Assembly: GCA_013376995.1 (NCBI GenBank) | Contig: JACAAZ010000003.1 | Coordinates: 124,001 to 188,000, forward strand | Origin: Bacteroidota bacterium | GTDB taxonomy: Bacteria; Bacteroidota; Bacteroidia; Bacteroidales; UBA4417 | Direction: 5' to 3' | Length of the DNA: 64,000 nucleotides | Shown: piece by piece, positions 51,020-61,082 of the stretch | Numbering within the stretch: position 1 is the stretch's first letter | Layout: each line of letters starts with the position of its first letter | Translations under genes and position numbers: made by a program | Notes under the pieces: model-generated | What the model saw: the letters and a program-made list of their open reading frames with translations, nothing else | Told to the model about the DNA's origin: nothing | The model's database searches: none

Positions 51020-52306
51020 TTATAGGGGATGCACGCTTAAAGCCCCGGTGAGGACAGCGGCAACAAGCATAACGATTACCGTGCTGATTGCCCATTTCAG
51101 GGTAAAACGCTGATGGGCTTCAAAGCTCACACCAGCCAGGCCAACTAGCAAATAAGTAGATGCTACCAAAGGGCTAAGCATATGAACGGATTGTCCTAAA
51201 AGCGAAGCCCTGCCTATTTCAACCGCAGTCACTCCGAAATGAGAAGCGGTTACGGCTGTCAAAGGCACGATCCCATAGAAATAAGCATCATTGGAGATGA
51301 AATAGGTAAATGGCATGGAAGTAAGTCCGGTTATGACACCCAGGTTTGGTCCTAATGCGGAAGGGATGAAATGAATGAACTCCTTTGCCATAGCATCCAG
51401 CATCCCGGTACCTGATAAAATACCTGTAAAGATTCCTGCCGCGAAAACCATTGAACCGACTGAGAGGGCACTCCCGGCATGTGCAGCTAATTTCTTACGT
51501 TGTTCATCCAGGCTTGGGAAGTTGATAATCAATGCAATGGCAAGACCTACCATGAATGTAATTGCAATCGGGAATGTTGCCATAACCAATGCAACGATCA
51601 TAACTATTGTCAGAAGAAGATTGATGAAGTAAATTATTTTATTCTTGATTACATAATTTTCAGGGGTTTCAATATGTTGTATTCCCAGCCGTTTACGCTC
51701 CTTATTGCCAAGGTAGTATGCAACCAGAACAATCCAGGCAATTGATATAATCATACTGGGGATAATAGGATTAAAAAGTTCGGTTGGATTGAGGTGCAGT
51801 GCACTCAGAACACGGGCATTGGCCCCAGTCCAGGGAAGTTTTATCATAATACCGACGCTCAAAGTCAGGATGGCAGTAAGAATGAGCGGGTTAATCTCAA
51901 GTCGTTTATAAACCGGTAACATGGCTCCTACCATGATCAGGTAAGTAGCGGCGCCATCTCCATCGAGAGCTACAACCAGGGATATAATACAAGTCCCCAT
52001 GATAACTTTCAACGGGTCACCCTTTGCCAGCTGCAGCAGTTTAGTGATCAGCGGTTCGAAAAGTCCCACCTCAAACATGATCCCAAAATACAATATGCCA
52101 AACATGAGAAGAACGCCGGTTGGAGCAGTATCCTTTAAGCCTGTTTCCATCATTTTTCCCAACCCTGATACTTCCCCCGTAAACATCCCAAACAAAATCG
52201 GGATCAGGATCAATGCAACCATTGGCGAAAGACGCCTGGTCATGATCAGTGTTATAAAGGTAATTATCATCCCTAACCCGATTAGGGCCAGCATCGTTTC
52301 ACTCAT
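51020..52306 (-). CDS. CitMHS-family citrate/divalent-metal symporter
   Basis: A 428-residue membrane protein with about 12 TM segments. The CitMHS pattern is clear: ALIGLGMIITFITLIMTRRLSPMVALILIPILFG, FGILYFGIMFEVGLFEPLITKLLQ, VVALDGDGAATYLIMVGAMLPVYKRL, PWTGANARVLSALHL, and FTYFISNDAYFYGIVPLTA. These carry Mg2+-citrate or Ca2+-citrate complexes with protons. It follows a terminator and is transcribed separately from the PUL-like operon. The ligand here is a prediction from family only. Confidence 0.92.
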   Translation of the reverse strand: MSETMLALIGLGMIITFITLIMTRRLSPMVALILIPILFGMFTGEVSGLGKMMETGLKDTAPTGVLLMFGILYFGIMFEVGLFEPLITKLLQLAKGDPLKVIMGTCIISLVVALDGDGAATYLIMVGAMLPVYKRLEINPLILTAILTLSVGIMIKLPWTGANARVLSALHLNPTELFNPIIPSMIISIAWIVLVAYYLGNKERKRLGIQHIETPENYVIKNKIIYFINLLLTIVMIVALVMATFPIAITFMVGLAIALIINFPSLDEQRKKLAAHAGSALSVGSMVFAAGIFTGILSGTGMLDAMAKEFIHFIPSALGPNLGVITGLTSMPFTYFISNDAYFYGIVPLTAVTASHFGVTAVEIGRASLLGQSVHMLSPLVASTYLLVGLAGVSFEAHQRFTLKWAISTVIVMLVAAVLTGALSVHPL

Positions 52307-52396
52307 AGATTCAAAAAATAATTGACAAAGTTGATAGGGTTCATTCTGTATTACTATATCTAATCCATATAGCAGATCCTTACATTTAAAATTTAA

Positions 52397-52444
52397 AAGA
52401 AAGAGGCAACCATTTCCTTAATTGATGGTTAACCTCCTTCTTTC
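52397..52444. terminator. Hairpin terminator
   Basis: Stem AAGAAAGAGG-AACCAT (about 52397-52413) with ATGGTT-CCTCCTTCTTT (about 52424-52443), imperfect at one base pair, loop TTCCTTAATTG. It separates the lipoprotein end (52524) of the PUL-like operon from the CitMHS gene. Confidence 0.75.
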
Positions 52445-52523
52445 AAACATCATTCTGCAGTCAATACGGCTGTTCCATCTATCATTACATGATCAAACAA
52501 TAGAATGGAGTGATAGAGACCGT

Positions 52524-53573
52524 TTATTCTGCATAGGTATAACTCCATTCCTCTGTTGAACCATCGGATGAAAGGGTCTTAACAGCTTTTGAAACCCTGT
52601 TCTTGGAGTCGAAAGTGTAAGTAAAACTTGACCTGTTTTTAACAATCGGAGTTTCCCTTGGGTCCCAATATTCAAAGTAATCAACCAGTTTTGTACTTGG
52701 TTTTCCATAGAAGTTTCCAATGGGTTTCCAATCAGAATCTGTTGCATTAGCCTGGAATATACCGTCAGTGTTATCGCCAATTGTATAGGTGAATACCTTA
52801 ATTTGTGATGCTACTCCATCATCGGTGTATTTGGTGATCTGAGTAACATTGCCGTCAGTCATCTGAATTTCAAGTTTCTTATGATCAGAACCTGACCAAT
52901 ATTCCCTGTAAGTGGTGCAGTAACCATTGGCATCATAATCGTAGGAAGCATATTCACCACCGCCCCAGTCATCTTTGGTAATTAAGCCTGAAGAGTTGAT
53001 GTCGTAAGTTCCGTAGGTGGAAGATGCATTCTTCGTAAGGGTTAACTTGCCCGCAACTGTATAGTCATACGTGACGGTTTTATCAAGTGAGCCTTCCCAA
53101 TAATCATCAAATTTAGTAACCTTTGAAGCAGCATCATAGGTAAAATCCCATTTCTCTGTTCCACCGGCCCATAAGGCATAGAATGAAATTGATTTAATGA
53201 GTGAAGCTGTTGTAAAAGTAACATCCTGGCCATAAGAGGTACCTTCGGAACTTGTTGCATAGGCTCTCAAATGGTAAAGTGTAGCAGGAGTCAATCCGGT
53301 AATGGCGCTTGTAAATGTTCCGGTACCTGCTCCATCAGTAGTTTTGGAATCTGTGATTGTTGGGTTGGCGGCAGTGCCCCAGCATACGCCACGGGCGGTT
53401 ACAGTAGATGATCCGGCTGAAGTAATATCTCCGCCTGAAGTTGCAGAAGATACTGTGATTGAAGAAACAGTTGTTGTGGTAACTGTTGGAGGGCTGTTGC
53501 TGTCCTTTTTGCAGGAAGAGAACGAAATGGCTAATACTGCAGCCATTGCCAAAAAGAAAATTTGTTTTTTCAT
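52524..53573 (-). CDS. Surface lipoprotein with fibronectin-like and YD-like repeats
   Basis: A 349-residue lipoprotein (AVLAISFSSC lipobox, then KKDSNSPP). Residues about 25-125 look like a fibronectin type III-like domain (VSSITVSSATSGGDITSAGSSTVTARGVCWG, LTPATLYHLRAYATSSEGTSYGQDVTF). The rest has repeats such as KVTKFDDYWEGSLDKTVTYDYTV and SFTYTFDSKNRVSKAV, recalling YD/DUF4595-type segments. It closes the PUL-like operon, 43 bp after the permease-like gene, and may bind substrate on the cell surface. Confidence 0.82.
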   Translation of the reverse strand: MKKQIFFLAMAAVLAISFSSCKKDSNSPPTVTTTTVSSITVSSATSGGDITSAGSSTVTARGVCWGTAANPTITDSKTTDGAGTGTFTSAITGLTPATLYHLRAYATSSEGTSYGQDVTFTTASLIKSISFYALWAGGTEKWDFTYDAASKVTKFDDYWEGSLDKTVTYDYTVAGKLTLTKNASSTYGTYDINSSGLITKDDWGGGEYASYDYDANGYCTTYREYWSGSDHKKLEIQMTDGNVTQITKYTDDGVASQIKVFTYTIGDNTDGIFQANATDSDWKPIGNFYGKPSTKLVDYFEYWDPRETPIVKNRSSFTYTFDSKNRVSKAVKTLSSDGSTEEWSYTYAE

Positions 53574-53616
53574 GCTTCGAGATTTTGGGGTTAGAATTAT
53601 GGATTTAACAAGGAAT

Positions 53617-54633
53617 TTAATTGTTACCGGCTATGATGATCAGTGCCAGGCCTACTGTAAAAAGTAAGAACATTAAAGCAATCAAGGTATTGACTGAACG
53701 GGCAGCTCCTTTGAATTCTTTCCAGATGAATACTCCCCAGAAAGCACCGATCATCGTGGCACCCTGCCCAAGTCCAAAGGAAATGGCATATCCAGCCTTA
53801 TTGGCGGCCAGGAGACTTAATGAAGTTCCAAGTGCCCAGATACATCCGCCAATAATACCGGACAAATGGCTACGGAAGTTTCCTTCAAAATATTGCTTGA
53901 AATTAACAGGACTGCCTTCGATTGGCTTTTTCATCAGGTATGTATTAAACAGGAAATTGCTCAGTACAACGCCAATTACAAAAAAGAAAAATGCAGCGTA
54001 AGGCGTCAGTTTCCCAACCTCAGCCATTCCTGCACCAGTTGCTTCCGGATCAACAGCAATTGCCTTGGCCACGAAACGGAAAAACCACGCCATGAGAAAT
54101 CCGGCTGATACAGAAAGAAGGATTCCCTTTGTTGAGGTTTTCTGTATGCTGACCGCATGCTTCTTATAGGCAAGGGCATCAAGAATAATAGCAACCACCA
54201 CTATACCCACCCCGATAAACAACAGCATGGGGTCACCTTTGGGAGTAGCAATATAATTGATAAGCACGCCTAAAACCATGCAGATACCGACCCCTACCGG
54301 GAAAGCTATAGCCATGCCTGCAACAGAGATTGCAGCTACCAGGAGGATATTGGAAAGGTTGAAGATTATACCTCCCAGGATTGGATTAAGGATAGAGGAT
54401 GTGCTTGCCTGTTTAATACTTTCAAGGAAGCTCATTCCCACACCGTGTGTGCTTCCCAGGGTGAAACCAAACAAAAGGGAAAATAAAAGGATCCCGATCA
54501 CATAATCCCAATAGAAATGTTCGAAACGCCAGCTCTTGGCGGCTATTTTCTGGGAGTTGGCCCATGATCCCCAGCAAAGCATGGTAACAAAGCAGAGAAC
54601 GACCGCCAGAGGATAACTATTTACGATAAACAT
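53617..54633 (-). CDS. GRP/RhaT-type sugar transporter
   Basis: A 338-residue protein with about ten TM segments in DMT fold. Features: CFVTMLCWGSWANSQKI (N-terminal WGSW), LGVLINYIATPKGDPMLLFIGVGIVVVAIILDALAYKKH, and C-terminal SLLAANKAGYAISFGLGQGATMIGAFWGVFIWKEFKG. This matches the GRP or RhaT family of sugar permeases; in Bacteroidota they are linked to ribose or nucleoside loci. The substrate cannot be told. It lies 30 bp after the first esterase gene. Confidence 0.85.
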   Translation of the reverse strand: MFIVNSYPLAVVLCFVTMLCWGSWANSQKIAAKSWRFEHFYWDYVIGILLFSLLFGFTLGSTHGVGMSFLESIKQASTSSILNPILGGIIFNLSNILLVAAISVAGMAIAFPVGVGICMVLGVLINYIATPKGDPMLLFIGVGIVVVAIILDALAYKKHAVSIQKTSTKGILLSVSAGFLMAWFFRFVAKAIAVDPEATGAGMAEVGKLTPYAAFFFFVIGVVLSNFLFNTYLMKKPIEGSPVNFKQYFEGNFRSHLSGIIGGCIWALGTSLSLLAANKAGYAISFGLGQGATMIGAFWGVFIWKEFKGAARSVNTLIALMFLLFTVGLALIIIAGNN

Positions 54634-54663
54634 GGTAATTGGTTTTAGTTAGTATTAGGTTGT

Positions 54664-56226
54664 TTATTTATGAAATCTTTTTGTTGCAAAGCTGATTATA
54701 TCAGGCAAGCCCTGAATGAGCCATTCAAACCCGCCGGAGCCAGGCCTAACCCTGTATTCATGCGACAAATCCTTATCCCGAAGGAGCATATGGGCTGTCC
54801 CGTTGCCTTCATAATGATTCCCTTTGTCGGGCGAATCGATATAGAATGAAGTACTTTCGAGGGATTTCGGATCCCTGCCTGATAATAACCCGGCAATACT
54901 GTCAACTGACAGGAAACCATCCGAAAGGATACAACAACCGAATTGCCCCTGTTTAATAGCAAGCGCGGAAACTGCATCAGCCGAAGCCTGGTAACCCATT
55001 AAAGCCCGAAACTTATAACCTTTGCGAATGCGCAGTTTTTGTTCAAGTTCAGGCATGATCTTGTCAAATTGAGCAGATGCTGCGCCTGGCAAAAAGACCA
55101 GGATCATCGGGCATGCTTTTATATCATCTGCTTCCTGGCCGACCAGGGCTGCGATAGATTTTTGCTGAATAGTATTCAGTTCTCCTATGAAATAAATTAC
55201 CGGGTATAAGCGGTCGCCCAGATCATATTCAGAAGGGACACAGGCTATTGCTGTTTTGCCCTGTACAGTCAAACGCATTACTTGCTTTTCCGGAAAAGCA
55301 TTAAGGCTAATCATGGGTTGAATATCAGGCTGGTATGATTTCCCCTCAAAAGCATCACTAATAAACCTTAATGCCTCTGGCAATGCTGAACACCAGTACT
55401 GAAAACTATGCCCGCCATCGCGTACACGAAATTCATGCGGAATATTCAGTTTGCGCATCAGGATATGCAGTTCCTCATTTGACCTGCAGAGCGTTTGCTC
55501 CTTATCGCCATTATCGATATAGATATTCAGTTTACTGATTTGTGCTTCATTCAAGCCTGGTAAAAGGTGGAAAGGAGAATTCTGTTTGTAATATTCTGTA
55601 ATCCGGTCCTCCCCTATTGTCCCAACTCCTCCAAACAAGCGTCCCCATTGTTTATTCCACCCTGAAGAATCTTCAGTCATATACTGCTTATCGGTTCTGA
55701 TGGAAATGCTAAGCGGCACTGTTGAACCAAATACATCAGGATGCTTAAGGTGAAGGTTCAAGGCGCCAAATCCTCCCATGGAATAGCCCATAAGGGCACG
55801 GTGACGGCTGTCAGGAAGAGTCCTGTATATACTGTCGATGTAAGGCACCAACTCTTTCACAAACATATCTTCGTAAAGGAACGTACCCTTGTAATCGTTC
55901 ACATAATAACTTCGGAATCCCTGGGGCATGACAAATATCATAGGGACTGCCATCTTCTCAGCAACTGCTTTATCAGCATACTGGCTGATCTGCCCGTATT
56001 CAAGCCATGCTGTTTCATCATCACCCAGCCCATGCAGCAGGTAAACCACCGGGAATGACTTACCAGCAGAATAGTAATCCTGAGGAAGGCAAACTGAAAA
56101 ACGGATATCCTGATTCAGTATTCGGCTATGCATTACCAGGCTTTCCTGGATTCTCAGACCATTGGCTGAAAACGCAATGGATAAGCCAGGCAAAGTCAGG
56201 AGAGCCAGTAACATCAATTTTCTCAT
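54664..56226 (-). CDS. Double-domain exported esterase (feruloyl-esterase-like), copy 1
   Basis: A 520-residue protein with signal peptide (MLLALLTLPGLSIAFS). Domain 1 (about 25-300) is an alpha/beta hydrolase with FPVVYLLHGLGDDETAWLEY, the nucleophile elbow GYSMGG (ALMGYSMGGFGAL), an acid (IDNGDKEQTL) and His in RDGGHSFQYW. Domain 2 (about 310-520) repeats the fold but its elbow reads GYQASA, without the serine, so it is probably inactive. Esterases of this type cleave feruloyl or acetyl esters. It overlaps the second esterase gene by 4 bp. Confidence 0.88.
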   Translation of the reverse strand: MRKLMLLALLTLPGLSIAFSANGLRIQESLVMHSRILNQDIRFSVCLPQDYYSAGKSFPVVYLLHGLGDDETAWLEYGQISQYADKAVAEKMAVPMIFVMPQGFRSYYVNDYKGTFLYEDMFVKELVPYIDSIYRTLPDSRHRALMGYSMGGFGALNLHLKHPDVFGSTVPLSISIRTDKQYMTEDSSGWNKQWGRLFGGVGTIGEDRITEYYKQNSPFHLLPGLNEAQISKLNIYIDNGDKEQTLCRSNEELHILMRKLNIPHEFRVRDGGHSFQYWCSALPEALRFISDAFEGKSYQPDIQPMISLNAFPEKQVMRLTVQGKTAIACVPSEYDLGDRLYPVIYFIGELNTIQQKSIAALVGQEADDIKACPMILVFLPGAASAQFDKIMPELEQKLRIRKGYKFRALMGYQASADAVSALAIKQGQFGCCILSDGFLSVDSIAGLLSGRDPKSLESTSFYIDSPDKGNHYEGNGTAHMLLRDKDLSHEYRVRPGSGGFEWLIQGLPDIISFATKRFHK

Positions 56227-57839
56227 ATGCCGGTACTTTTTAAGTGATAGGCCAGGAACAGAAATGAATCAGAGAGCCCGTTCAGGAGTGACTGTTCACC
56301 GGGAATACCTTGCCGTACCCGGTATTCATAAGGTACATCCAGTTGGCGGATCGAGCTGTACAATGCATGATAGCCCTTGTAGTTATTGCCTTTTTCGCTA
56401 ATGTCCAGGTAATATGAAATGTCCGTATTTGAGGCCACAGCATTTAACGGAATATCAGCATCAAACAAAAGGCAGGAATTGAACGTATCCGTAAAGCCAG
56501 GTACAAGTTCAAATGCTGTTGCCCCTGCCCTGGCGTTACCGGCTAGGATGGTTTGATCCTTAAGTGAGGTAACCCTGTAGGTACTCCTCACCTGCTCCAG
56601 GACCTGTTGCAGGATATCATGGGTAACCGGAGTTTCCTGGTAAGGTATCTCAACCAGCAGCGATTGGGGCAACCGATTGGAATTCATGCTGCAATTCAGC
56701 AGCGAATATAGCTTCTGCGAATCCTGAACTTCCTGCCCTGCTGTGCGGTCATGCATCATTACAAAGAGCGGGAAATCAGAACTAATATCCGCATAGTTTG
56801 AAGGAAGCATCACATTGTATGTTATATTGCTGCCCGAAAGTTGTCCTGGAACAACCCGGCTGGCAGGGACTTCAGCACAGGTATCAACAGAGGCGGGCTC
56901 AGAAGGGTATTGCATCTGCCTCACTGCATACGATATATACTTGAGGGCTTCCGGCAAAGCACTGTGCCAGTAACCCCAGGTATGTGCCCCGTTCCTGACC
57001 CTGAATTCATGCGGAATATCTAGATCACGCAGGGTATCATGCAGTGCATCACTGGTTATGGTGAGTGTCTCTTCGTCATCGCCGCAATCAATAAACAGGT
57101 TGAGCCCATTTATCGAAGGAGTGCCAGGAGTTCCCAGGAAGTGGAACGGGCTGTATTTTTTGAAATAATCCGTGATCCGTTGATCGCCGGTTGTGCCGCT
57201 GCCTCCAAAAATTGCCCCCCATTGCATATTGAAAACGCCCTGAGGCTCAGCTTTATACTGATCATCGGTGCGGAATGACATACTCAAAACCACACTTGTT
57301 TTAAAAACTTCAGGGTTCTTTACTGGCAGGATAAATGCACCATAACCACCCATTGAATAGCCCATAACTGCCCGGTGCTGCGCATCCTTTATTGTCCGGC
57401 AAATGGAATCGATATGCGGGACCAGTTCATTTACAAACATATCCATGTACGGAAATGAGCCATCAAAACGGTTTACATAGTAGGAATTAAAGCCTTCGGG
57501 CATCACGTAGATCATTGGGATCGTTTCCGATGCAAACTGGTCGATGTAGTATTGAACATTTCCCCCTTTATACCATCCGGTTTCATTTTCACCGTATCCA
57601 TGCAATAAGAAAACAACCGGGAATTTCGTTGCTGAATTCTCATATTCCGCAGGAAACAATACCGCGTAATGAATGTCGCGGTTCAGCAGCTTGCTATGAA
57701 GGGTTTGATGCTCCTGCAAGCGAACAAAAGGAACTACCTCCACATCATCAGGCGTTTTTTTCCTGCACCCTTCCATTCCTGCAAGGATGACAAGAATACA
57801 GGACATTGTAATTAACCGGAAGAGGATCCTTTTAAACAT
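56223..57839 (-). CDS. Double-domain lipoprotein esterase, copy 2
   Basis: A 538-residue lipoprotein (LAGMEGC lipobox). Domain 1 has FPVVFLLHGYGENETGWYKGG, elbow GYSMGGYGAF, acid (IDCGDDEETL) and catalytic His (RNGAHTWGYW). Domain 2 (FPLFVMMHDRTAGQEV onward) has AGNARAGA in place of GYSMGG and should be inactive. It is paralogous to copy 1, and the stop overlaps that gene's start (ATGA). It is 11 bp after the first ADP-ribosylglycohydrolase-like gene. Confidence 0.88.
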   Translation of the reverse strand: MFKRILFRLITMSCILVILAGMEGCRKKTPDDVEVVPFVRLQEHQTLHSKLLNRDIHYAVLFPAEYENSATKFPVVFLLHGYGENETGWYKGGNVQYYIDQFASETIPMIYVMPEGFNSYYVNRFDGSFPYMDMFVNELVPHIDSICRTIKDAQHRAVMGYSMGGYGAFILPVKNPEVFKTSVVLSMSFRTDDQYKAEPQGVFNMQWGAIFGGSGTTGDQRITDYFKKYSPFHFLGTPGTPSINGLNLFIDCGDDEETLTITSDALHDTLRDLDIPHEFRVRNGAHTWGYWHSALPEALKYISYAVRQMQYPSEPASVDTCAEVPASRVVPGQLSGSNITYNVMLPSNYADISSDFPLFVMMHDRTAGQEVQDSQKLYSLLNCSMNSNRLPQSLLVEIPYQETPVTHDILQQVLEQVRSTYRVTSLKDQTILAGNARAGATAFELVPGFTDTFNSCLLFDADIPLNAVASNTDISYYLDISEKGNNYKGYHALYSSIRQLDVPYEYRVRQGIPGEQSLLNGLSDSFLFLAYHLKSTGI

Positions 57840-57850
57840 TAAGTCTGGTA

Positions 57851-59422
57851 TTATTTTTCAGGATTCTTTATTTCAAGTGGCTTATCACTATAAACCACGT
57901 AAGCTTTTTCCGTGATCCTGAAATCCGGATCCTGGTTAACCCATTTAATTTCAAGCTTATGGTCCCCGTTTTTAAGCAGGTACTTATAAAAGATATCATA
58001 CTTGCGGATGATGTAGTCATAAGGCATATGAACCTGCTCGACCTTTGCTCCATCAATGAAGACATCCAGGATGGCAACATAATCACTTTTTGCCACGCCA
58101 CACTGGCTTTTTACATTTCCAAGCACTACGATCCCATTCCCGTTAAAATCAATTTTGATGCTTTCATCCAGGAAGTCCTTCCTGACGAGGAGTTGTTTTG
58201 ATGGATACATTCCTTCGAAGGATTGCTCAAACCGCAGCAATTTTGGCTCCTGGATTTTCAGTGTGACTTTGTCATCCTTCAATTCGCCGCCATTTTTCAG
58301 GATCTGCTCGAGAGCATGCTTATAGCTCAATGCATAAACCTGGTTAAGGGTAATGTCAGAATACGGGAATTTCAGATCCTGTACTTTTTCCACTGCCGGT
58401 TTCCAGTAAGCAGGAATTTTATCATATCCCAGGATAACTCCAAGAATGCCTCCGGCTGTAGCAGGGTTACAATCGGAATCCTGTCCGCAGCGACATGCTA
58501 TATCAATGGTTTTAAAGAAGTCCTTTTCCCCATACAGAAGGCCCATAACCACATAGGCTGCATTTACACTTGCATCAATATTGAATGAGTTGAATACACC
58601 TTCAGGGCAGCCTTTTTCGGAAGTATGCTTCTTCTGGAATTCGAACCAGCACTGCTTCCAGTCTTTGGGATACGCCTTGTGCCATTTGATCACATCACTG
58701 ATTGACTGGTAAAACCTGCTCTTTTCAGGAATTGGTTTCAACCCCTGTTCGATTATGAAATCCAGGTCATCAGAATAGAAAGCTGTTGCATACATACCTG
58801 CCATAAAAACCCCGCCATACCAGCCATCACCATAGTTTGTAATATGGCCGGTGCGATCACATATTTCAGCGGCTGTATTGATTAAACCGGGTGACATCAT
58901 TCCTGCAAAGTCTGATTCAATCTGGAAGTCAATGTCATCGGCATGGGGATTATTCTTCCAGCTACCGGATGCTGGAGGCATGATTCCGTTCAGGATGTTA
59001 TAGCGGGCAGCCTGGTTAGCATGCCAGAGTTTATAAGGTGAATTTGCAAATGAGATAGCAAACGAATCAGCCGGGGCATTCAGGCCGCATCTTTCCAGCA
59101 CTTCGATAAACGTGAGATCCATATATACATCATCGAAGAGGCCCGGATCTGAATTAAAGAGCTCCCTGATATAATCATCGTACCAAATAATGGGCTGGTC
59201 ATCCTGGATCATGGAGCCTTTAAACTGAAATTCAGTTGGACCACCGTATGTGCATCCAATCACCTGACCAGCCCAGCCACCTTTGATTTTGTCTTTCAAC
59301 GTACTAACTGACAAGGTAGCTTTGTCAGTCAGCAGGGATTTATTTTTCCCATTCCCACCGCATGATGAAATTATGATCACTGCCGAAATCAAACTGATAA
59401 TGCTTATCCCGAGTTTTCTCAT
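57851..59422 (-). CDS. Exported ADP-ribosylglycohydrolase-fold lipoprotein (ARH-1)
   Basis: A 523-residue lipoprotein (SAVIIISSC lipobox, GGNGKNK). The ARH fold is evident: LKDKIKGGWAGQVIGCTYGGPTEF, GLFDDVYMDLTFIEVLE (metal-binding Asp pair), NNPHADDIDFQIESDF, and CRCGQDSDCNPATAGGILGVILGY (second metal-binding motif). A C-terminal beta domain (VAILDVFIDGAKVEQVHMPYDYIIRKYDIFYKY) resembles a carbohydrate-binding sandwich. Family members remove ADP-ribose or cleave N-glycosidic bonds; being exported, it would act on external nucleoside-like substrates. Its neighbours are two paralogues. Confidence 0.88.
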   Translation of the reverse strand: MRKLGISIISLISAVIIISSCGGNGKNKSLLTDKATLSVSTLKDKIKGGWAGQVIGCTYGGPTEFQFKGSMIQDDQPIIWYDDYIRELFNSDPGLFDDVYMDLTFIEVLERCGLNAPADSFAISFANSPYKLWHANQAARYNILNGIMPPASGSWKNNPHADDIDFQIESDFAGMMSPGLINTAAEICDRTGHITNYGDGWYGGVFMAGMYATAFYSDDLDFIIEQGLKPIPEKSRFYQSISDVIKWHKAYPKDWKQCWFEFQKKHTSEKGCPEGVFNSFNIDASVNAAYVVMGLLYGEKDFFKTIDIACRCGQDSDCNPATAGGILGVILGYDKIPAYWKPAVEKVQDLKFPYSDITLNQVYALSYKHALEQILKNGGELKDDKVTLKIQEPKLLRFEQSFEGMYPSKQLLVRKDFLDESIKIDFNGNGIVVLGNVKSQCGVAKSDYVAILDVFIDGAKVEQVHMPYDYIIRKYDIFYKYLLKNGDHKLEIKWVNQDPDFRITEKAYVVYSDKPLEIKNPEK

Positions 59423-59428
59423 CGATCT

Positions 59429-61069
59429 TTATTTTGGCAGATTACTAACAGCTTGTTTTTCCGAATAAATCACAATGTCATTGATCCTGATCTCATATGC
59501 CGGCTCTGGATTTATCCATTTGAGCCTTAATGTATGTTTCCCTTCCGGAAGCTGGTATTTCCAGGCCGGTTCGAGCCGCCGGGAAGTATTCTTCATAGGC
59601 ATTTTGATATGCTCATCCAGTTTCCTGTCGATGTATAAATCAAGTTCGGCTACGTATGCATCATCCGGTTCTGCAAGTGCAAATGCTTCGGAGCCAACTC
59701 TCTTTGACACACGGTCAATATAATCTTTATCAATTTTTGAGTTCTTCACCAGGTTACCATAGAAAATGAAACCATTCCCTGTAAAATCATAGGAAAGTTC
59801 GTCGGTAAAGGATTTGTCGTACCTGTCGCGATAGGTTGGGAAGGTTTTTTCAAAATTCTGTTCAAAAGCCACAGGGACAGGTTCTGCAAGAGGAATTACA
59901 ATCTTATCGCGATCAACTGAGCCTCCGGATAATTTTATCATTTCAACTGCCTGCTTATAGCTCAGATCATATGCTTTATTCAGTGACATATCCGTCCCTT
60001 CGAAATCAAGAGGTTCAATTTCCTGCAGAGGGTTTAACCAGAAAGCAGGAATTTTCGAGTACCCAAGCATCACACCCAGCACTCCGCCAACGGTTGCAGG
60101 ATTGCTGTCAGCATCCTGTCCGCAGCGGGCTGAGATATCAATTGACTTCGTAAAATCTCCATTCCCATACAACAGCCCTATGGCAACAAAGGCCGAATTC
60201 ATTTTGGCATCTATATCAAAGGAAAGAAAGACACCCTTGGGACAGCCGACATCATTGTTCCATTTCTTCTGCAACTCAAACCAGGTTGCTTTCCAGTCAT
60301 CCGGAAACTGTTTATGCCACTTAATGACATCTGCGATGCATTCATGGAATTTCGTCCCTTCCGGGATGGTCTTATTTGCTTGTTCTACAAGTTCATTTAC
60401 ATCTGAAGCAACAAAAGCGAGCGAATACAAGGAAGAAACAAAGACCCCTCCGTACCAGCCATCCCCGGAATTCATAATATGGCCAACACGATTGGCAATT
60501 TCGGTCGCGGAATTCACCATTCCGGGAGCCATCAGCCCGATAAAATCAGCCTCAATCTCAAAATCAATATCATCGGCATGTGGATTATTTTTCCAATAGC
60601 CGGATGCAGGAGGCCTGATACCGTTCAGGATGTTGTAACGCGAAGCCTGGTTCGCATGTGCCAGGTGGTAAGGTGTTGATGCCCAATGGCTTGCAATACT
60701 ATCCATTGGGGCTTTAAGTCCATATTTTTCAAATACCTCTACAAAGTTCAGATCCGTATACACATCGTCGAATAATCCCGGTTTTTTATCAAACCAGTAT
60801 TTCACATAACCTTCATGCCAGGGAATGTTCTGGTAATCAGGTATGATTGACCCCTGGTACTTGAATTCAACCGGGGCTCCGTACACCACTCCTATCGTCT
60901 GACCGGCCCATCCGCCCCTGATCTTGTCTTTCAATTCTGCAGCTGTGAATGTCTTTTGACCGACATAGTGATTCTTCTCTGAACCTTTCTGTTTGCAGGA
61001 AACAGAAAAGATCAGCAGCGTAGACAAAACGAATGCTGATACAAAAGACTGTTTGATTCTATATTTCAT
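59429..61069 (-). CDS. Exported ADP-ribosylglycohydrolase-fold lipoprotein (ARH-2)
   Basis: A 546-residue lipoprotein (TLLIFSVSC lipobox, KQKGSEK). Motifs: LKDKIRGGWAGQTIGVVYGAPVEF, GLFDDVYTDLNFVEVFE, and ARCGQDADSNPATVGGVLGVMLGY. The C-terminal beta-sandwich (AYVAELDLYIDRKLDEHIKMPM) matches that of ARH-1. The two share about half of their motifs visibly and are a tandem duplication, with a gap of 6 bp. Acidic residues expected for the binuclear Mg2+/Mn2+ site are present, so it should be active. Confidence 0.88.
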   Translation of the reverse strand: MKYRIKQSFVSAFVLSTLLIFSVSCKQKGSEKNHYVGQKTFTAAELKDKIRGGWAGQTIGVVYGAPVEFKYQGSIIPDYQNIPWHEGYVKYWFDKKPGLFDDVYTDLNFVEVFEKYGLKAPMDSIASHWASTPYHLAHANQASRYNILNGIRPPASGYWKNNPHADDIDFEIEADFIGLMAPGMVNSATEIANRVGHIMNSGDGWYGGVFVSSLYSLAFVASDVNELVEQANKTIPEGTKFHECIADVIKWHKQFPDDWKATWFELQKKWNNDVGCPKGVFLSFDIDAKMNSAFVAIGLLYGNGDFTKSIDISARCGQDADSNPATVGGVLGVMLGYSKIPAFWLNPLQEIEPLDFEGTDMSLNKAYDLSYKQAVEMIKLSGGSVDRDKIVIPLAEPVPVAFEQNFEKTFPTYRDRYDKSFTDELSYDFTGNGFIFYGNLVKNSKIDKDYIDRVSKRVGSEAFALAEPDDAYVAELDLYIDRKLDEHIKMPMKNTSRRLEPAWKYQLPEGKHTLRLKWINPEPAYEIRINDIVIYSEKQAVSNLPK

Positions 61070-61082
61070 ACAGAAGTTTCCA

